64,000 nt of DNA from Bimastos eiseni (Eukaryota; Annelida; Clitellata; Crassiclitellata; Lumbricidae). Made by a program: the position numbers and the translations under genes. Every line of letters starts with the position of its first letter. Position 1 is the stretch's first letter. The stretch spans positions 36,849,206 through 36,913,205 of the forward strand of contig OY365811.1 of assembly GCA_959347315.1 (NCBI GenBank). The letters run 5' to 3'. This document shows positions 48,895-61,908 of this stretch, in pieces. The notes beneath the pieces were generated by a model. That model searched no databases and was not told the DNA's origin. It was given only the letters and a program-made list of their open reading frames with translations.

Positions 48895-51260
48895 TTTGTT
48901 TTAGTGCCCGAGGTATTAATAATCCCTCAGGCGATACAAACAATATCCGGAGATGTGATGGTTTTCCGGAACGGCAACTCACTCGGCAATGTGTGGCAGG
49001 GCAAATATCTCCAGTGCTTAGTGTTAAACGTTTACCCAGATCCTTAATAAAGTCTAGTCCATTGATGTTAATTGGGCCTAGGGTCTCAAAAGCCACTGGT
49101 ACAAAATGATGGTTGGTCAGCAGGTGGACGTATTTCGCATTCTTTCTTGTGGCCGCCATTTCCGCTGCTGCCTCTGTCGCAGCAGCCGTCGCCTGGATGT
49201 AGGATGGAGCAACCGTGTCTGTTATATTGGCGTCCCATACGAGCCTACGCCCCCCTCGCCATGGTGTCAGTGTCAAGCCGTCTGGTCTTTTGCCATCCGT
49301 TCGTGAAAGTCCTGGAGGTTCCTTGATCATTATTATTATTATTAAATGAACATTTATAAAGCGCCTCTTGCAGCAAAGGTCTTCTCAGCATGGCCAGTCC
49401 ATGAGAAGGAAAGTCCTTAATCAACGAAGAGATGCAGGGTGAGATCCCACGAGAATCCTACTCGGGACAGCTGCAGAGGAAAGGTCGTTCCATAGCGAGG
49501 TATCCACAACAGCAAAGCCTGGCGCTGGGATAAAGAGGTTCGCAACCGAGGTACGAGAATATCAAGTGAGTGAGTAGGGAAAAGAGGGTGAGAGCCTGAA
49601 AGGAACGAGCAGAGAGAGGCTTACACATCAAGTCACACAGAGATAACTAGGCTATAAAGTATAAATGCTGATGAGTAGGGATGAGCCAAAACTCTGTTCG
49701 GAACTCGGCTCGGTCCAATTTTCTTGTTACTCGGCAAAACTAGGACTTGGGCAAACAATGGAGCCAAGTATTAATGTTTTCGATTTTTTGTTTTGAAAAC
49801 GAAAATCGGATTTTTTTATATTTACTAAGCGACAGTTGACGTAGCTAAAAGTACAAAATACTGATATTTCTATATACAAAACCACAATCGACCTAACTAA
49901 AAACGCAAATGCTGCATCTGTTAGTGCCTACAAATTATTACTTTCTATAGTGCTAACTAAGGCAAAACTATATAATTCATTAAAGTTGTGCAAACTGCCA
50001 ATCTAAGCATCAAGAGAATGAGACTTTTTAAATATTGGAAACTCGGATTTGGACCCATTCAACTCGTAAAACTCGGTACTCGGACACGACAAGAAATTCA
50101 AACTCGGTCCATCCCTACTGCTGAGACTTACCAACCAGAAGCAAGACCCTATAATATTTGATTGAGGAAAAAAAGAGTTCCAGCGTAGATCATTGATCAT
50201 GTAAGTGGAGATTTGGTTGCCGTATATAAGACATATTATAGAGAGGGCAACCGAGCCCTAGTAACGACTTACAATACTGAATGCGTGTACAGTGTACACA
50301 CAGTGGCATGGACCAATAAACCATGGACCATCGTAAACACTGGAAGACATTGATCTCCTGAAGACGTCTCAGTTGGTAGTAAGAGGAACAGGTCAGCAGA
50401 GGGATATGTATGGGTGCACCTATATTTGTATTTATATATGTATTCATGTATCTGTATTTTTATGCATGTATATTGGAATACCTGTATGTATATTTGTATG
50501 TATGTGTGTGCATGTATATATTTTTATGCGTGTGTGATTTTAAGTATTTATATATATATATATATGTATTTTATGCATGTCTGTATATTTGTATGTATGT
50601 ATGTATGTGCGTGACACGTGCATGTTTGCATATTTGTTTGAATGTTTGTCTGTATTGATGGATGTAGCTGTGCATGCCTGTGTGTGTCTGTTCTTTTATA
50701 TGGAGCCCTTTTGACACCTTTCAAAGGCACTGGATACCATCTCAGATTCTCAGATGTAATAATGTGTATGCACGGATAAACATCATTATCATTATTATGT
50801 TCATTGATTTAGTTAATTAGCTACAGGTATATAACGCTGAAGGTGTACAAGAAAAACTAGAGAGGAAGGAGTGATAACTTAATAAGAGTCCGACAGCATA
50901 TCAGTTACAGAGGAGCTATATAAACAGGGTACATATAGCAGCCTGTGGCTAAGTGAACCCTGGTCAGAAGGGGGCGAGAATCAATTATTATGGGGCACAG
51001 CAATTTTGTAATCAAACGTATTTCACATAACCCTAGCCAATCACAGATGTTTCCATGTGAGGTCAAAGTTCAAAGGTAGGAATTATAGAGGTTCATGAGC
51101 TCCCAGTTTCAGGTAATAAGACTGGTGTTGTATGATTTGAACCATGGACACTGAGTTGAAAGGCAGATTCATTAGCACTCAGCCACTCCTCTGACACTTG
51201 ATCCGTTTCAGGGCATCTGCTGTGTATCTCCCACTCCTTGTATAGATGTTTGTATGATTG

Positions 51261-51291
<31 letters not shown>

Positions 51292-51725
51292 GTGTGTGTG
51301 TGTGTGTAACACTGTGTGTGTGTGTGTGTGTATGTCACAGCCTCACAGGCAATGTTTGAAACTAGGCAATTTGTTAAATCCCCAAATTTAGGGTTAGGCA
51401 TAGTGTTAGGGTTAGTGTATGGTTAGGGTTTTACAAAATCCCCGGTTCCAGACATTGCGTGTAACATACATATTTATTTATTTATTTTATTACCGTTTAT
51501 TTGATATTGCCCTTCTTTCAACATCTTTCCCTCATAAGTGCACACACACACCTTAACTGGCAATTGCAGTTGTACTGCAGAGCAATTATGGGCGAAGGAC
51601 TTGCTCAAGTTCCCTATACACAGCGACTGGTGCCTCGGACAAAGGTCGAACCCGCTCGCTCGGCGCACACTGAACATTACGGGCTGACCTTCCTAACCGA
51701 TCGGCCACCGTGCCACACACACATA

Positions 51726-51773
<48 letters not shown>

Positions 51774-54700
51774 TATGTGTCATGTATGAGTCATGTATGA
51801 GTGCATGTATTTTTGTACATATGTATGCATTACATGCATTTGTATACCATAATGCTTATGCAGCATGTTATAAGTGTCTGTCAGAGATACTGAAAGTCTG
51901 ACGGTTCTAGAGAAGTGCATTGGAAACAGTTTGAAAATCTTTGTTGAACTGAGTTGAATGTAACATCACGCATGTGCATAGATGCGCGTGTGTGCACGTG
52001 TGTGTGTGTGTGTGGGGGTGGGTGGGTGTGGGTGCAATCTGTGGGTGTGTTTGTACACTGTGTAGATGTGTGGGTGTATACATATTTGTGTGCATATATG
52101 TGTACGTGGTGTATGTATTTATGTATGTATGTATGTTGTATGTTTTTGTATATGTGCACCTGTATGTTTGTGCGTGCTTGTGTATATGTCTGTATGGTCA
52201 CATGTGTGTGTGTGTTTTTATAAATTCACGTTTACATTTGTATGTACATAGAGCCATTGCTTACGACTTAGTCAATTAGAGTTAAAAACTTTGAGGAAGG
52301 CAGAAAGTTGGTTGGGTTTCATCCTACCCTTGCTTTCTCTGGAGTGAGTCACATGATCAGTCGTTTTTATCACAGGTCATGACCTCATTGACCTAGAAAC
52401 TTGACTAATCCCAAATTGGGTTGTGTTGGGTGACATAGCCACAAGGGTTAATGGTTGGGGTTGGTAAAAACTATGGAGGGTGTTTTGTGTCCTCATAAGG
52501 CCAGCTAAGGACTTGGGAATTGGCTGTCTAAGTCATTATGTATGTATGAATGTATGTGTGTGTGTGTGTATGTATGTATATAATTATGTATGTCTGTGTC
52601 TATGTATAATATACCTATGTGTATATATATGTAAATATGTATGTATGTGGGTAAATATGAGTGAAATACATATAATGTAAAATATATAATAATTTATGTA
52701 GCACCTTTTGTGTTCTATAAGGCAATGCAGTCAGTGTCGGACACACAGATGGATATTGCGAGTGCTGTTCTATTGTGTTTCTTTGTCCGCTTCTTTGTCT
52801 CACTCGTTGGCGTCATCGTGAGTGTGTTTGTGTGTCTCTGTTGACAGTTGGTTTTACCCTTTTTTGTCGGCGCCCGTCTGAAATCTGTGAGTCTGGATTA
52901 GAAATTTTAAACAAGGTTTTAAGTGTCCTCTGCACAATGGTCTGTCTTGTTTATGTGAATGGCGTTGGTAGCACTTTGTCAAAAGATGTCAGGATCCTTC
53001 AAGAGCTCACAAATAAATCACAGTTGGCGTGGTGTAGACTTCACGCTTTCTGGGGACAGAGAGTCCACAGTTCTCTAATCGACTGAGGCAAGGAGGAATG
53101 AGACCGAGAGATAGCAGAACGGAGGTGGGAATGGTTGGAGGAGCGAGGAAGGGAGGGAAGAAGAGACAGTGAGAGATAGTAAGAGGGAGACAACTAAAGA
53201 AGGGAAGTGTCGCAGAGGGACAGGGTCAGGGAAGAAAAGGAAGGAGGGAAGAGCAGAGGGAGACGGACAGAGGAAGCAGAAATGGAACGAGGTACAGAAC
53301 AAGTTTGAAAGGGTGGGCAGAGGGAGGGAGGAATGGAGATGGGTGGTGCTATTGTTGTGGGCTTCATTAGATTTGCTGAGTGGGTGGGTTCGCCCATTAT
53401 GCCGTAGAGAAATCTTTTGTAGACAACCAACAATTGGAGCCGTTAGACAATCCATAAGAAGTCGTGGACCACCCGCGAGCAGAAATGGCGGTGACTGGGC
53501 CGCAGACCGTAAAATCGTGTGATTAATGATTTGCGTTGTAGGAATGTAAATCTTCCGCAATGGTAGTTGTGCGTTTTCGCAGATACACCGCTGCCGAATT
53601 ACAAATGCAGATATCTAGTTAAATTGGTTGAATGTTTTTCTGCTATAAATTGGAAAGAACCCCAGTAATACACGGATCATGTTTGACCTGCGCTGCCGTT
53701 CAAGTCTCTACTCTTCTTACGCAATTAGATGTGGTCACCAATTGCTGGCTGTTAGAGCTCAGTGACGTAGTGGTTAGCTTAGACCTACTGGACTGTCCGA
53801 GTGTCAGTCAATAAGTTGGGGGCTCAAATCCTCACCAGGGCAGAAATTTGGTTAGAGATTTTGTTCTGATCCATCTGCGTTATTCATTCATTAGCCAACT
53901 CTGCGATGATGAGAACACGGACCATATACTGTCAGTGGGAGGATGAGTGGGCGAGGGCAAGGACTGGCCACTTGCCCTCATATGCCGAGGCTAGGAAAAT
54001 GAAGTCGTGAACATTTTGTCCTCATGGCTAGCTTAAGCAACTCTTCTTCTGTATTGGGTTATCAATTATTGCCGGTAGTTAAATTTGTAATAAATTTGTT
54101 TGAGTCAAGATCGTTATCCACCTTGAAATGCCCGATACACTATGTGCACTGTGGTTTCTCGCTATTCAGGGTCGATTAACGTAACGGGGTCTTTCGATCT
54201 GACGTTTACCAGCGACAACAGTATCAGCAGTTCTGGATTCTATGCCAATTTCGAGGTGTTTGATTCCTTGGGAGTGACACCAGGCAGAGGTACGTCATCA
54301 GATTCTGGCTCTCTGTGGTAGAAATGTCACTGCATACATGTCTATGTTTTCTTAGCACTTTGAGATATGTTATAACCTAAGAACTTCGAGACTTCTATTA
54401 TAAAACTTTTTTGTAATCTTTGGAACTTCCACAGTGCATGAGACTTTATGGCCTATTCTAATCAAAGAACTTCTGTGGAGGCATAGGATCTGTTCTAATC
54501 TAAGAACTTCTACAGTTCATAATACTTGGATCTCGTCTAATCTTAGAACGTCTACAGTGCATGAGATTTAGGGTCTGTTCTAATCTAAGCGCTTCTATTA
54601 TGCTACTGTAATGATGCTCACGGCATCAGTGTATGGTTGCTACTGAACAGAATCATGTACAAGACTTCCAAGGTCAGTAATTAACTGTTAATTAACTATA

Positions 54701-57700
54701 TGTGCTTTATTGAGCCACCTGCAAAATCCACTGCAGGAAAGTCAAAAGCTTGGAAAGGCTTAGAGCTGAAATGGAAAGTAATGAGTCCAGGAAAAGATGA
54801 GCTTTTATTCAAGATGTGAAGTCCAGAAGAGATCTTTGACAGAGCAGGCATTTGCTCAAATTAGGAGTGTTTGGATTATAAGGAGTGTTTTGTTTGGATT
54901 ATAAGAAGTGTTTTGTTTGTGAATTTGGAGAACTAGGAATGTAGAATGCTTGAAAAGTTATATTGTGTAATGTTTTCCATTTTTCACAGAGAGTAATCTG
55001 TCTGTGAGCTGGGCTCCCTGTCAACGTGATGCATGGACCTGTTTCAACCGACGATGTATTGCTAAAAATCTCCTATGCAATGGTCAGGATGAATGCGGAG
55101 ATGGGTCCGATGAGAATTATGCACATGCCAGATGCGCAGGTAGATCACAAATAGTTTCATTCACCAATCTATCTGTAAACGTTTCTCACGTATAACGTGA
55201 GCTTTTTATGTTGAGCAATTTGATATTTAATCGAATCACAAAGTGCTGAGGTGCTCTGAAACAATTGGAGATGTTGATTGCAAGCTGCAGAAAATGATTT
55301 TAGATCTGTGGTTTCTAACTAAGACGTTTTGAAATTTGTTTTTTATTTGTGGAGCTAACTAATATTTAAAAATTCATTTTTCTCTTGTTCAATTAGGTCA
55401 AAACGTTGTGGCTTGTGATTTTTCGGGAACTGTTGGGTAGGTGTTTTTATGCATTCTGAATTTCTAATTTTTTGGTCCTAATGCCATAGATAACGTAAAT
55501 TGAAAATTGATATAGCACTGTCTACTCAGAGGTGCTCCTGTGCTAGCTATATACATGTATGATGTTAAATGTCATTACTAACGAATATATTATATAAGTT
55601 ATGTTGTCATCTCTTTGCTTTCTGGTAAAGGAACAATTTAATCAGTTTTGCAGTACTTACTAACACAATTGTTTGGTGCAGTTAGCAATTATTAGCTTGT
55701 ACAATAGATTTTCATATAAAAATTGTAATGAAGATATTTATTTAGTAATTTATTTAGTTTATTAATTATTTAATTAAGGAAATTTTAATGGAGCCACAGC
55801 AGGAACAATTTTCAGAGTTTATATAAGCAGCTGTGTAGATGAGGTTCAATATGATTGAGATCAGAAACATAATAACAATGATTATAGTCTGAGAATTTGT
55901 TTTGTGTGGTTTTGTATCTGTTTTCAAGGACCACAAAATCAGTATCATCAAGGACTAAACAAACAAAAAGTTTTGTCTATTGTTTTAAACTGATTCTTAT
56001 CCAGTAAAAATTTTTATTTACAATGCTACTATTTAGGTCACAACAGAATTTCTGTGAGATGACACATGACGGGTGGACGCTGTCAGCAAGACTCGATTAT
56101 TATGGTACAAGACTGGTTGATCACACCAATGGCAGTGGTAAATAAAGACTAGTTAAATTTATTAATCAATCAATGGCAGTGGTAAATAAAGACTAGTTAA
56201 ATTTATTAATCAATCAATCATTAATAAGTTCAACTGATGCCGTTCTAATTTTCAAAATCCAGTTTGAGTTTGAATCTCAGCTGTAAAGTCTGAGTTTGAA
56301 TTTCAGCTGTAAAGTTTGAGTTTGAATCTCAGCTGTAAAGTCTGAGTTTGAATTTCAGCTGTAAAGTTTGAGTTTGAATCTCAGCTGTAAAGTTCGAGTT
56401 TGAATCTCAGCTGTAAATTTTGAGTTTGAATATCAGTTGGGAGTTTGAGTTTAAAGTTTGAGTTTGAATCTCAGTTGTGAGTTTGAGTTTGAATACTTGG
56501 CTGTAAAGTTTGAGTTTGAATACTCAGCACATGGATTGAAATTTGCCAGGCATTGCAGCAAATTTTATCAATGTGTGCTTCAAAGCTCACTCGATTAAAG
56601 ATGATGACACTCAGAAAAACCATCTCGTGGGTCCACTTGATACAAGGAATGGAAATGGTGAGGTCAATAGGTTTTGACCTCGGTCACCTAGCAACCATTT
56701 CTCTGGACATGAAATGGTTTAATTTAAGATCACAAATGCGAGAATCGTCACATATGTCAAAATATGGTCAGGTTTACAAAGTTTGTTGTTGATTCAGGAA
56801 GCAGAAATCAACAAGTAACTGTCGTCAACATATTTGAGGAGACTATTCCACAATACTTAATTAGAAGCATCATGACGATCGAGAATACAATTTAGCTGAT
56901 TCTTTGCAGGTGGCTCTTTTCTGTACACGAATCAAAGTGCCTCACGAGTAATCAGTCCACAACGGGCGTTGACCTCCAACAGTTCTTACTGCCTCACGTT
57001 CTGGTACTATATGATCGGAGAGTCGTCGTCGCTGGCAGTTTTTGTGGCTCCAGAGCAGGCTTACTCACGCCCTGAATGGAGCCGCAGATCCAGAAGTGGC
57101 AAGTGGACCATGGGAGAAGTTTATGTCGATCCACGATCGTTGATCCAAGTGATCTTTTCAGCTGATCATGAAGGCAGCGGATCTGGGTTGGTGGCGATCG
57201 ATGACATCAGCCTCTTGGAGGGAAACTGCTCTGGAGGTTAGTACCACAGCTGTCATTCAGTCACTAATTCATCCAGTCATTAATAAATTAAGCGAATTAT
57301 TCATTCAGTCGGTCATTAAAGCAGTTATTCGTTCAGTTAATCATTCATTTAGGATTGTCAATCAGTCACTCATTTAGTTAGTCAATCAGTTATTCATACA
57401 TTCTATATGTTCATTCAGTGATATATTAAATCTATCAGTAATTTATATATTCAGGCATTCACTTAGTTTTAATGTTTTCGATCATTCAGGTATTCATTCA
57501 TTCAGTAGTTCAATTATTTATTCATTCAGTCATTGTTTCAGTTGATTAGCTATAATTCATGTGTTCATTCCTTCATTCATTCATTCATCTTTTTTATCAT
57601 TCTTTCGCTCATTCATCAAGACGGGCAGATATCTGATTATTACTTTTGTCACTATGATAGTTTTTCCGTCATTCTGTGTCGATGTGTCTGTATGTCTCTG

Positions 57701-60700
57701 TGTTTGTCTTTGTGTCTGTCTCTGTCTTTGTATCTGTCTCTGTTTTTGTCTCTGTGTCTGTCCCTGTGTCTGTCCCTGTGTCTGTCTCTGTGTCTGTCTC
57801 TGTGTCTGTCTCTGTGTCTGTCTTTGTGTTTGTCTGTTGTCGATCAGTGAGTCACACACTTATTCATTTACTCATTAATTAATTCTCTTGTTAATTCATT
57901 AATTGAGTTACTGTGTTAATGATTGTTGATTTTATTTATAACTCATTTACTTTTCTCATCAATCAGCTGGGCATTTGGTTCACTCGCTCACTCACTCACT
58001 CACTCACTCACTCATTCACTAACTCACTCATTTACTAACTCACTCACTAACTCACTCACACACTAACTAACTCACTCACTCACATACTCACTCATTCACT
58101 ATATAACTAACTCATTCACTAACTCACTCACTAACTCACTCACTCATTCACTAACTCACTCATTCACTAACTCACTCACTAACTCACTCACACACTAACT
58201 AACTCACTCACTCACATACTCACTCATTCACTATATAACTAACTCATTCACTAACTCACTCACTAACTCACTCATTCACTAACTCACTCATTCACTAACT
58301 CACTCATTTACTAACTCACTCACTAACTCACTCACACACTAACTCACTCACTCACATACTCACTCATTCACTATATAACTAACTCATTCACTAACTCACT
58401 CACTAACTCACTCACTCATTCACTAACTCACTCATTCACTAACTCACTCATTCACTAACTCACTCATTCACTAACTCACTCATTCACTAACTCACTCATT
58501 CACTAACTCACTCACTCACTAACCACACTAATTCACTCACTCACTAACTAACTCACTCACTAATTCACTCACTCATTCACTAACTCACTAATTCACTAAC
58601 TCACTCACTAACTAACTCACTCACTCATGCCCTAGCTTCTTCAGGCAATCTGGTAATTGATGATGTAATTCATTTTCTTATTTGTTTTGTTGAAGAGTTG
58701 ACAAATCATTAAACCAACAGACTAACCATAATATCCCAAAATGACACCATTTTGCTGTCTCTTTGTCTGCGATTGTGTCTGTCTGTGTCTGTCTGTGTCT
58801 GTCTGTGTCTGTCTGTGTCTGTCTGTGTCTGTCTATCTGTCGCTCCGTCCTAGACAGGTGTTCTATTTTCTTCACAGTGTTGTGCATTACCTAGGCTGAG
58901 TCAACAACGCCCCTTGTTCTGTCTTACCCTTCCTAGTCAGCTGGTACCCCACCTAGTCTGCAGTTACATCTGGTATGCATTGGTACGCCTATGGAACAGA
59001 TTGCCACTCTTTGTACCTTTGTAATAATAATAATAGCAAGGTTACTAACAATGAACTAAAAATATGCTGAACGTTTTTGGTGGTTTTTTATATGCTGATT
59101 GAGTGAGCTGTGGTGAAATCTGAAAATTCAGTGGATTCTTTCAGCCGAGACATTTTAATTACAGGGCGGCACTAACCCACACAGTTCCCATTCAACCCAT
59201 CTATGCAGATTACAGGAATATTTATGAATATATGAATATATTTGAGCTGTGTGTAATGGAGCTGGTTTTGATTGCTAACGTTATAATACATATTTACATA
59301 TATATACACCATTTAATGGAAATTTCTGCATATGGTTACAAGGGACAAGGGTGCCATAAGATTAAATTCTGATTTGCGTAGTCTGCCTTCTACTGTCTAA
59401 CTCCAGTCGTATAGTAAGGTAAAAAACCCAAACAACCAATTTCAACTCAGGGTACTCTCACTTGAGCTGTTGCAAGCGGCACACACATACACACACTGAC
59501 ACACACAGTGTGTTTTTATTAGTGACATTGCATGTTGTATATTGTACGTTATATATGTAGATAGCTATAAGTTATGGGACTATGTGTGATGTATAGTCGA
59601 ATAGCTGTGCAATGCTTATACGAGCGTATGTGTAATATGTTTGTATTATCAAGGAAATTGATATTTCATAAGGGAACAAGTCTATCCTCTCTTCTCTTAT
59701 GCTGATATGTAGAAGTTCCTTGGGCATCTGTCACACATGTCAGAAGAACCGACAGCAATGGCATTCTTTGCTGATGGGGCGCCATTATGACATTTAACGG
59801 ACTGTAAGGGTTATGAATGACATTGCTAAATACTAAACAGCTAAACACTAAACAGCTACTGCTCTGACGGATGAAGACATCAAATTTCATGCAAAGAAAT
59901 GAAGAATAAAACTGAATGCACCTATGTCAACTGCGTTATCCTGACCAAAGCAAAAACATGCTATAAAGTATAAACTATAATTTAAAATGATTTGTTATCA
60001 ACATTATCTTGAACTGTATAAACATTGGTATGAAAGTAATGAGTAATGTTGATCAAGTTTCTTTGATTATAATTAGATCCATTAATGTAATTGTAATTTA
60101 AATACTCAGGCATTGACACAACACAGTCTGAATATATCTCAAAGGCCTGTCCCAAAGGTCGAAAAAAGCTCAATGGTGTCATATGTGGATGATAGCGGCC
60201 ATATTACCGCATTAGTATAGTCCAGTTTCGGATGAAGAGAAGTTTTACGGCTACAGTTTACCCCTTCCAAATACCCATAGATTAATGATTAATCTATGGG
60301 TATTTGGAAGGGGCAAACTGTAGCAGGTAGAAGTTTTACTGCTACAGTTTGCCCCTATTAATTAATAGGGGTATTAATTAATACCCCTTAATTAATCATT
60401 AATCTATGGGTATTTGGAAGGGGCAAACTGTAGCAGGTAGAAGTTTTACTGCTACAGTTTACAGTGTTGTGTCAATGCCTGAGTATTTAAATTACAATTA
60501 CATTGTCTTAAAAAGTAATTTAGGGTAATTGGATCTATTGTTTATTGTTCTATTATTTTTCTGCAGTCGACATCCCTTGCAACTTTGAGTCCGGCTCCTG
60601 TGGATGGAGCAGCGTGAGTCAGTTGAGTCATAGAAGAGGAGTTCTACAATCGAATGCTCAGTGGAGCACACAGCTTCAGGGAGCCATCATGTGGGATCAT

Positions 60701-61761
60701 TCATCCACTGATGGATGTGAGTAACGGTTCGAAACACGGGGCATGGTAGCCGATTGGTAAAGGCATTCATTTTTTGAGACCTACAAAGCATTGTGGGGTG
60801 TGTGCAGGGGTCTAGTGGTCAACCAAAGGGTTAGGGTTCAAATCCCAACAGGGAAGAAAGTTGTGTTGATGGTTTCTGCTACACCTGCGCCCCCTATCCA
60901 ACTCAGCTATGATGAGTACACCGACTGTACACTGTCAGTGGGAAGACCATGTGAGGAAGAGGGAGAGGACTGGCCACCTGCCTTCATGTCCTTTGCAAAT
61001 TCAGCTGCAAGGAATTCACTGAATATATAGTATACTGTATCAGCCTCAGTTTACTCTAGGAAGTAGTAACCTGTTAGTGGAAATAGTAACAGTATTTCTG
61101 TTTTTAGTTAAGTTGATTGTCGTTATGCAACTAAGAAATCCGATTTTTGATTTCATAACAGGAAATCTGAGAGCTGATTGGTGTTATAACTCAGACCTAT
61201 TTGACCGAGTCCAAATTTATTCTGAGTTTTAAGAAAATTTCAGAGTCAAGTTTTGGTTCATACCTACAAGGGACTGCCCCTCTTGTTCTTAGTGATGCTT
61301 AGTACAGAGGTTCCACCTATTGTCAGCAGTTCTTTCAAATTTAATGAATGTCTTGTTGTTTCCAGATGGTTATTACCTGTTTGTGGAGTTGCCAGCTGCA
61401 GGCGATAATAGTGAGAAGCGAGCGATCTTCGTCAGTCCAGCGATCTCAACCAATACGCATCAGAGGAAGTGCCTGACGTTTTGGTACATCGTGGGAAGTG
61501 CAACGGCTGGACGCGACTGCCGACTGTCGGTTGCATTTCTCCTCTTTGACAACACACTGACGGCAGATGCGTGGAACCAGTCTGTGAATGGAACTCAAGC
61601 GTGGAGACAGGCTGGAATTGATGTCGAAGTGGATGGACCATTCCAGGTTGGGTTCTATGTGCCATAGTTACCCTGTATGATTTATGTATGTGTATCTTAT
61701 GCTATATGAGAATCTATAAGGTGATATATTATACAGTGCTAGCTATTCAGAAGTTATCTCA

Positions 61762-61793
<32 letters not shown>

Positions 61794-61874
61794 GCATGCA
61801 TGATGCATGTATGTATATGTGTATGACTGTATGTATAATATGTATGCATGTATGTATGCAAATATGTATGTATC

Positions 61875-61908
<34 letters not shown>

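Larger units (their letters stand above)
46891..54169. other. 7.3-kb intron between the two CUB exons
   Basis: No exon was recognised. The intron holds AT-, ATT- and TG-type simple repeats, a retroelement endonuclease fragment and two SINEs (listed separately). A CpG-containing block at 47,870-48,480 has open frames on both strands but nothing recognisable. It could be an unrelated insertion or a regulatory region. A purine-rich stretch (GGGAGGAAG type) lies at 53,090-53,340. Confidence 0.45.
57237..60566. other. 3.3-kb intron between MAM1 and MAM2, mostly repeats
   Basis: The intron starts with (ATTC)-rich sequence and contains three simple-repeat blocks and a foldback element (listed separately). 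The stretch 58,900-60,075 is AT-rich with no recognised feature. Confidence 0.6.

Noticed and set aside
51630..51715. Possible functional tRNA gene (minus)
   Set aside because: A and B boxes are present but the cloverleaf does not close; better explained as a SINE head.
53075..53560. 161-codon minus-strand and 117-codon plus-strand frames
   Set aside because: A low-complexity GGGAGG purine tract keeps both strands open.
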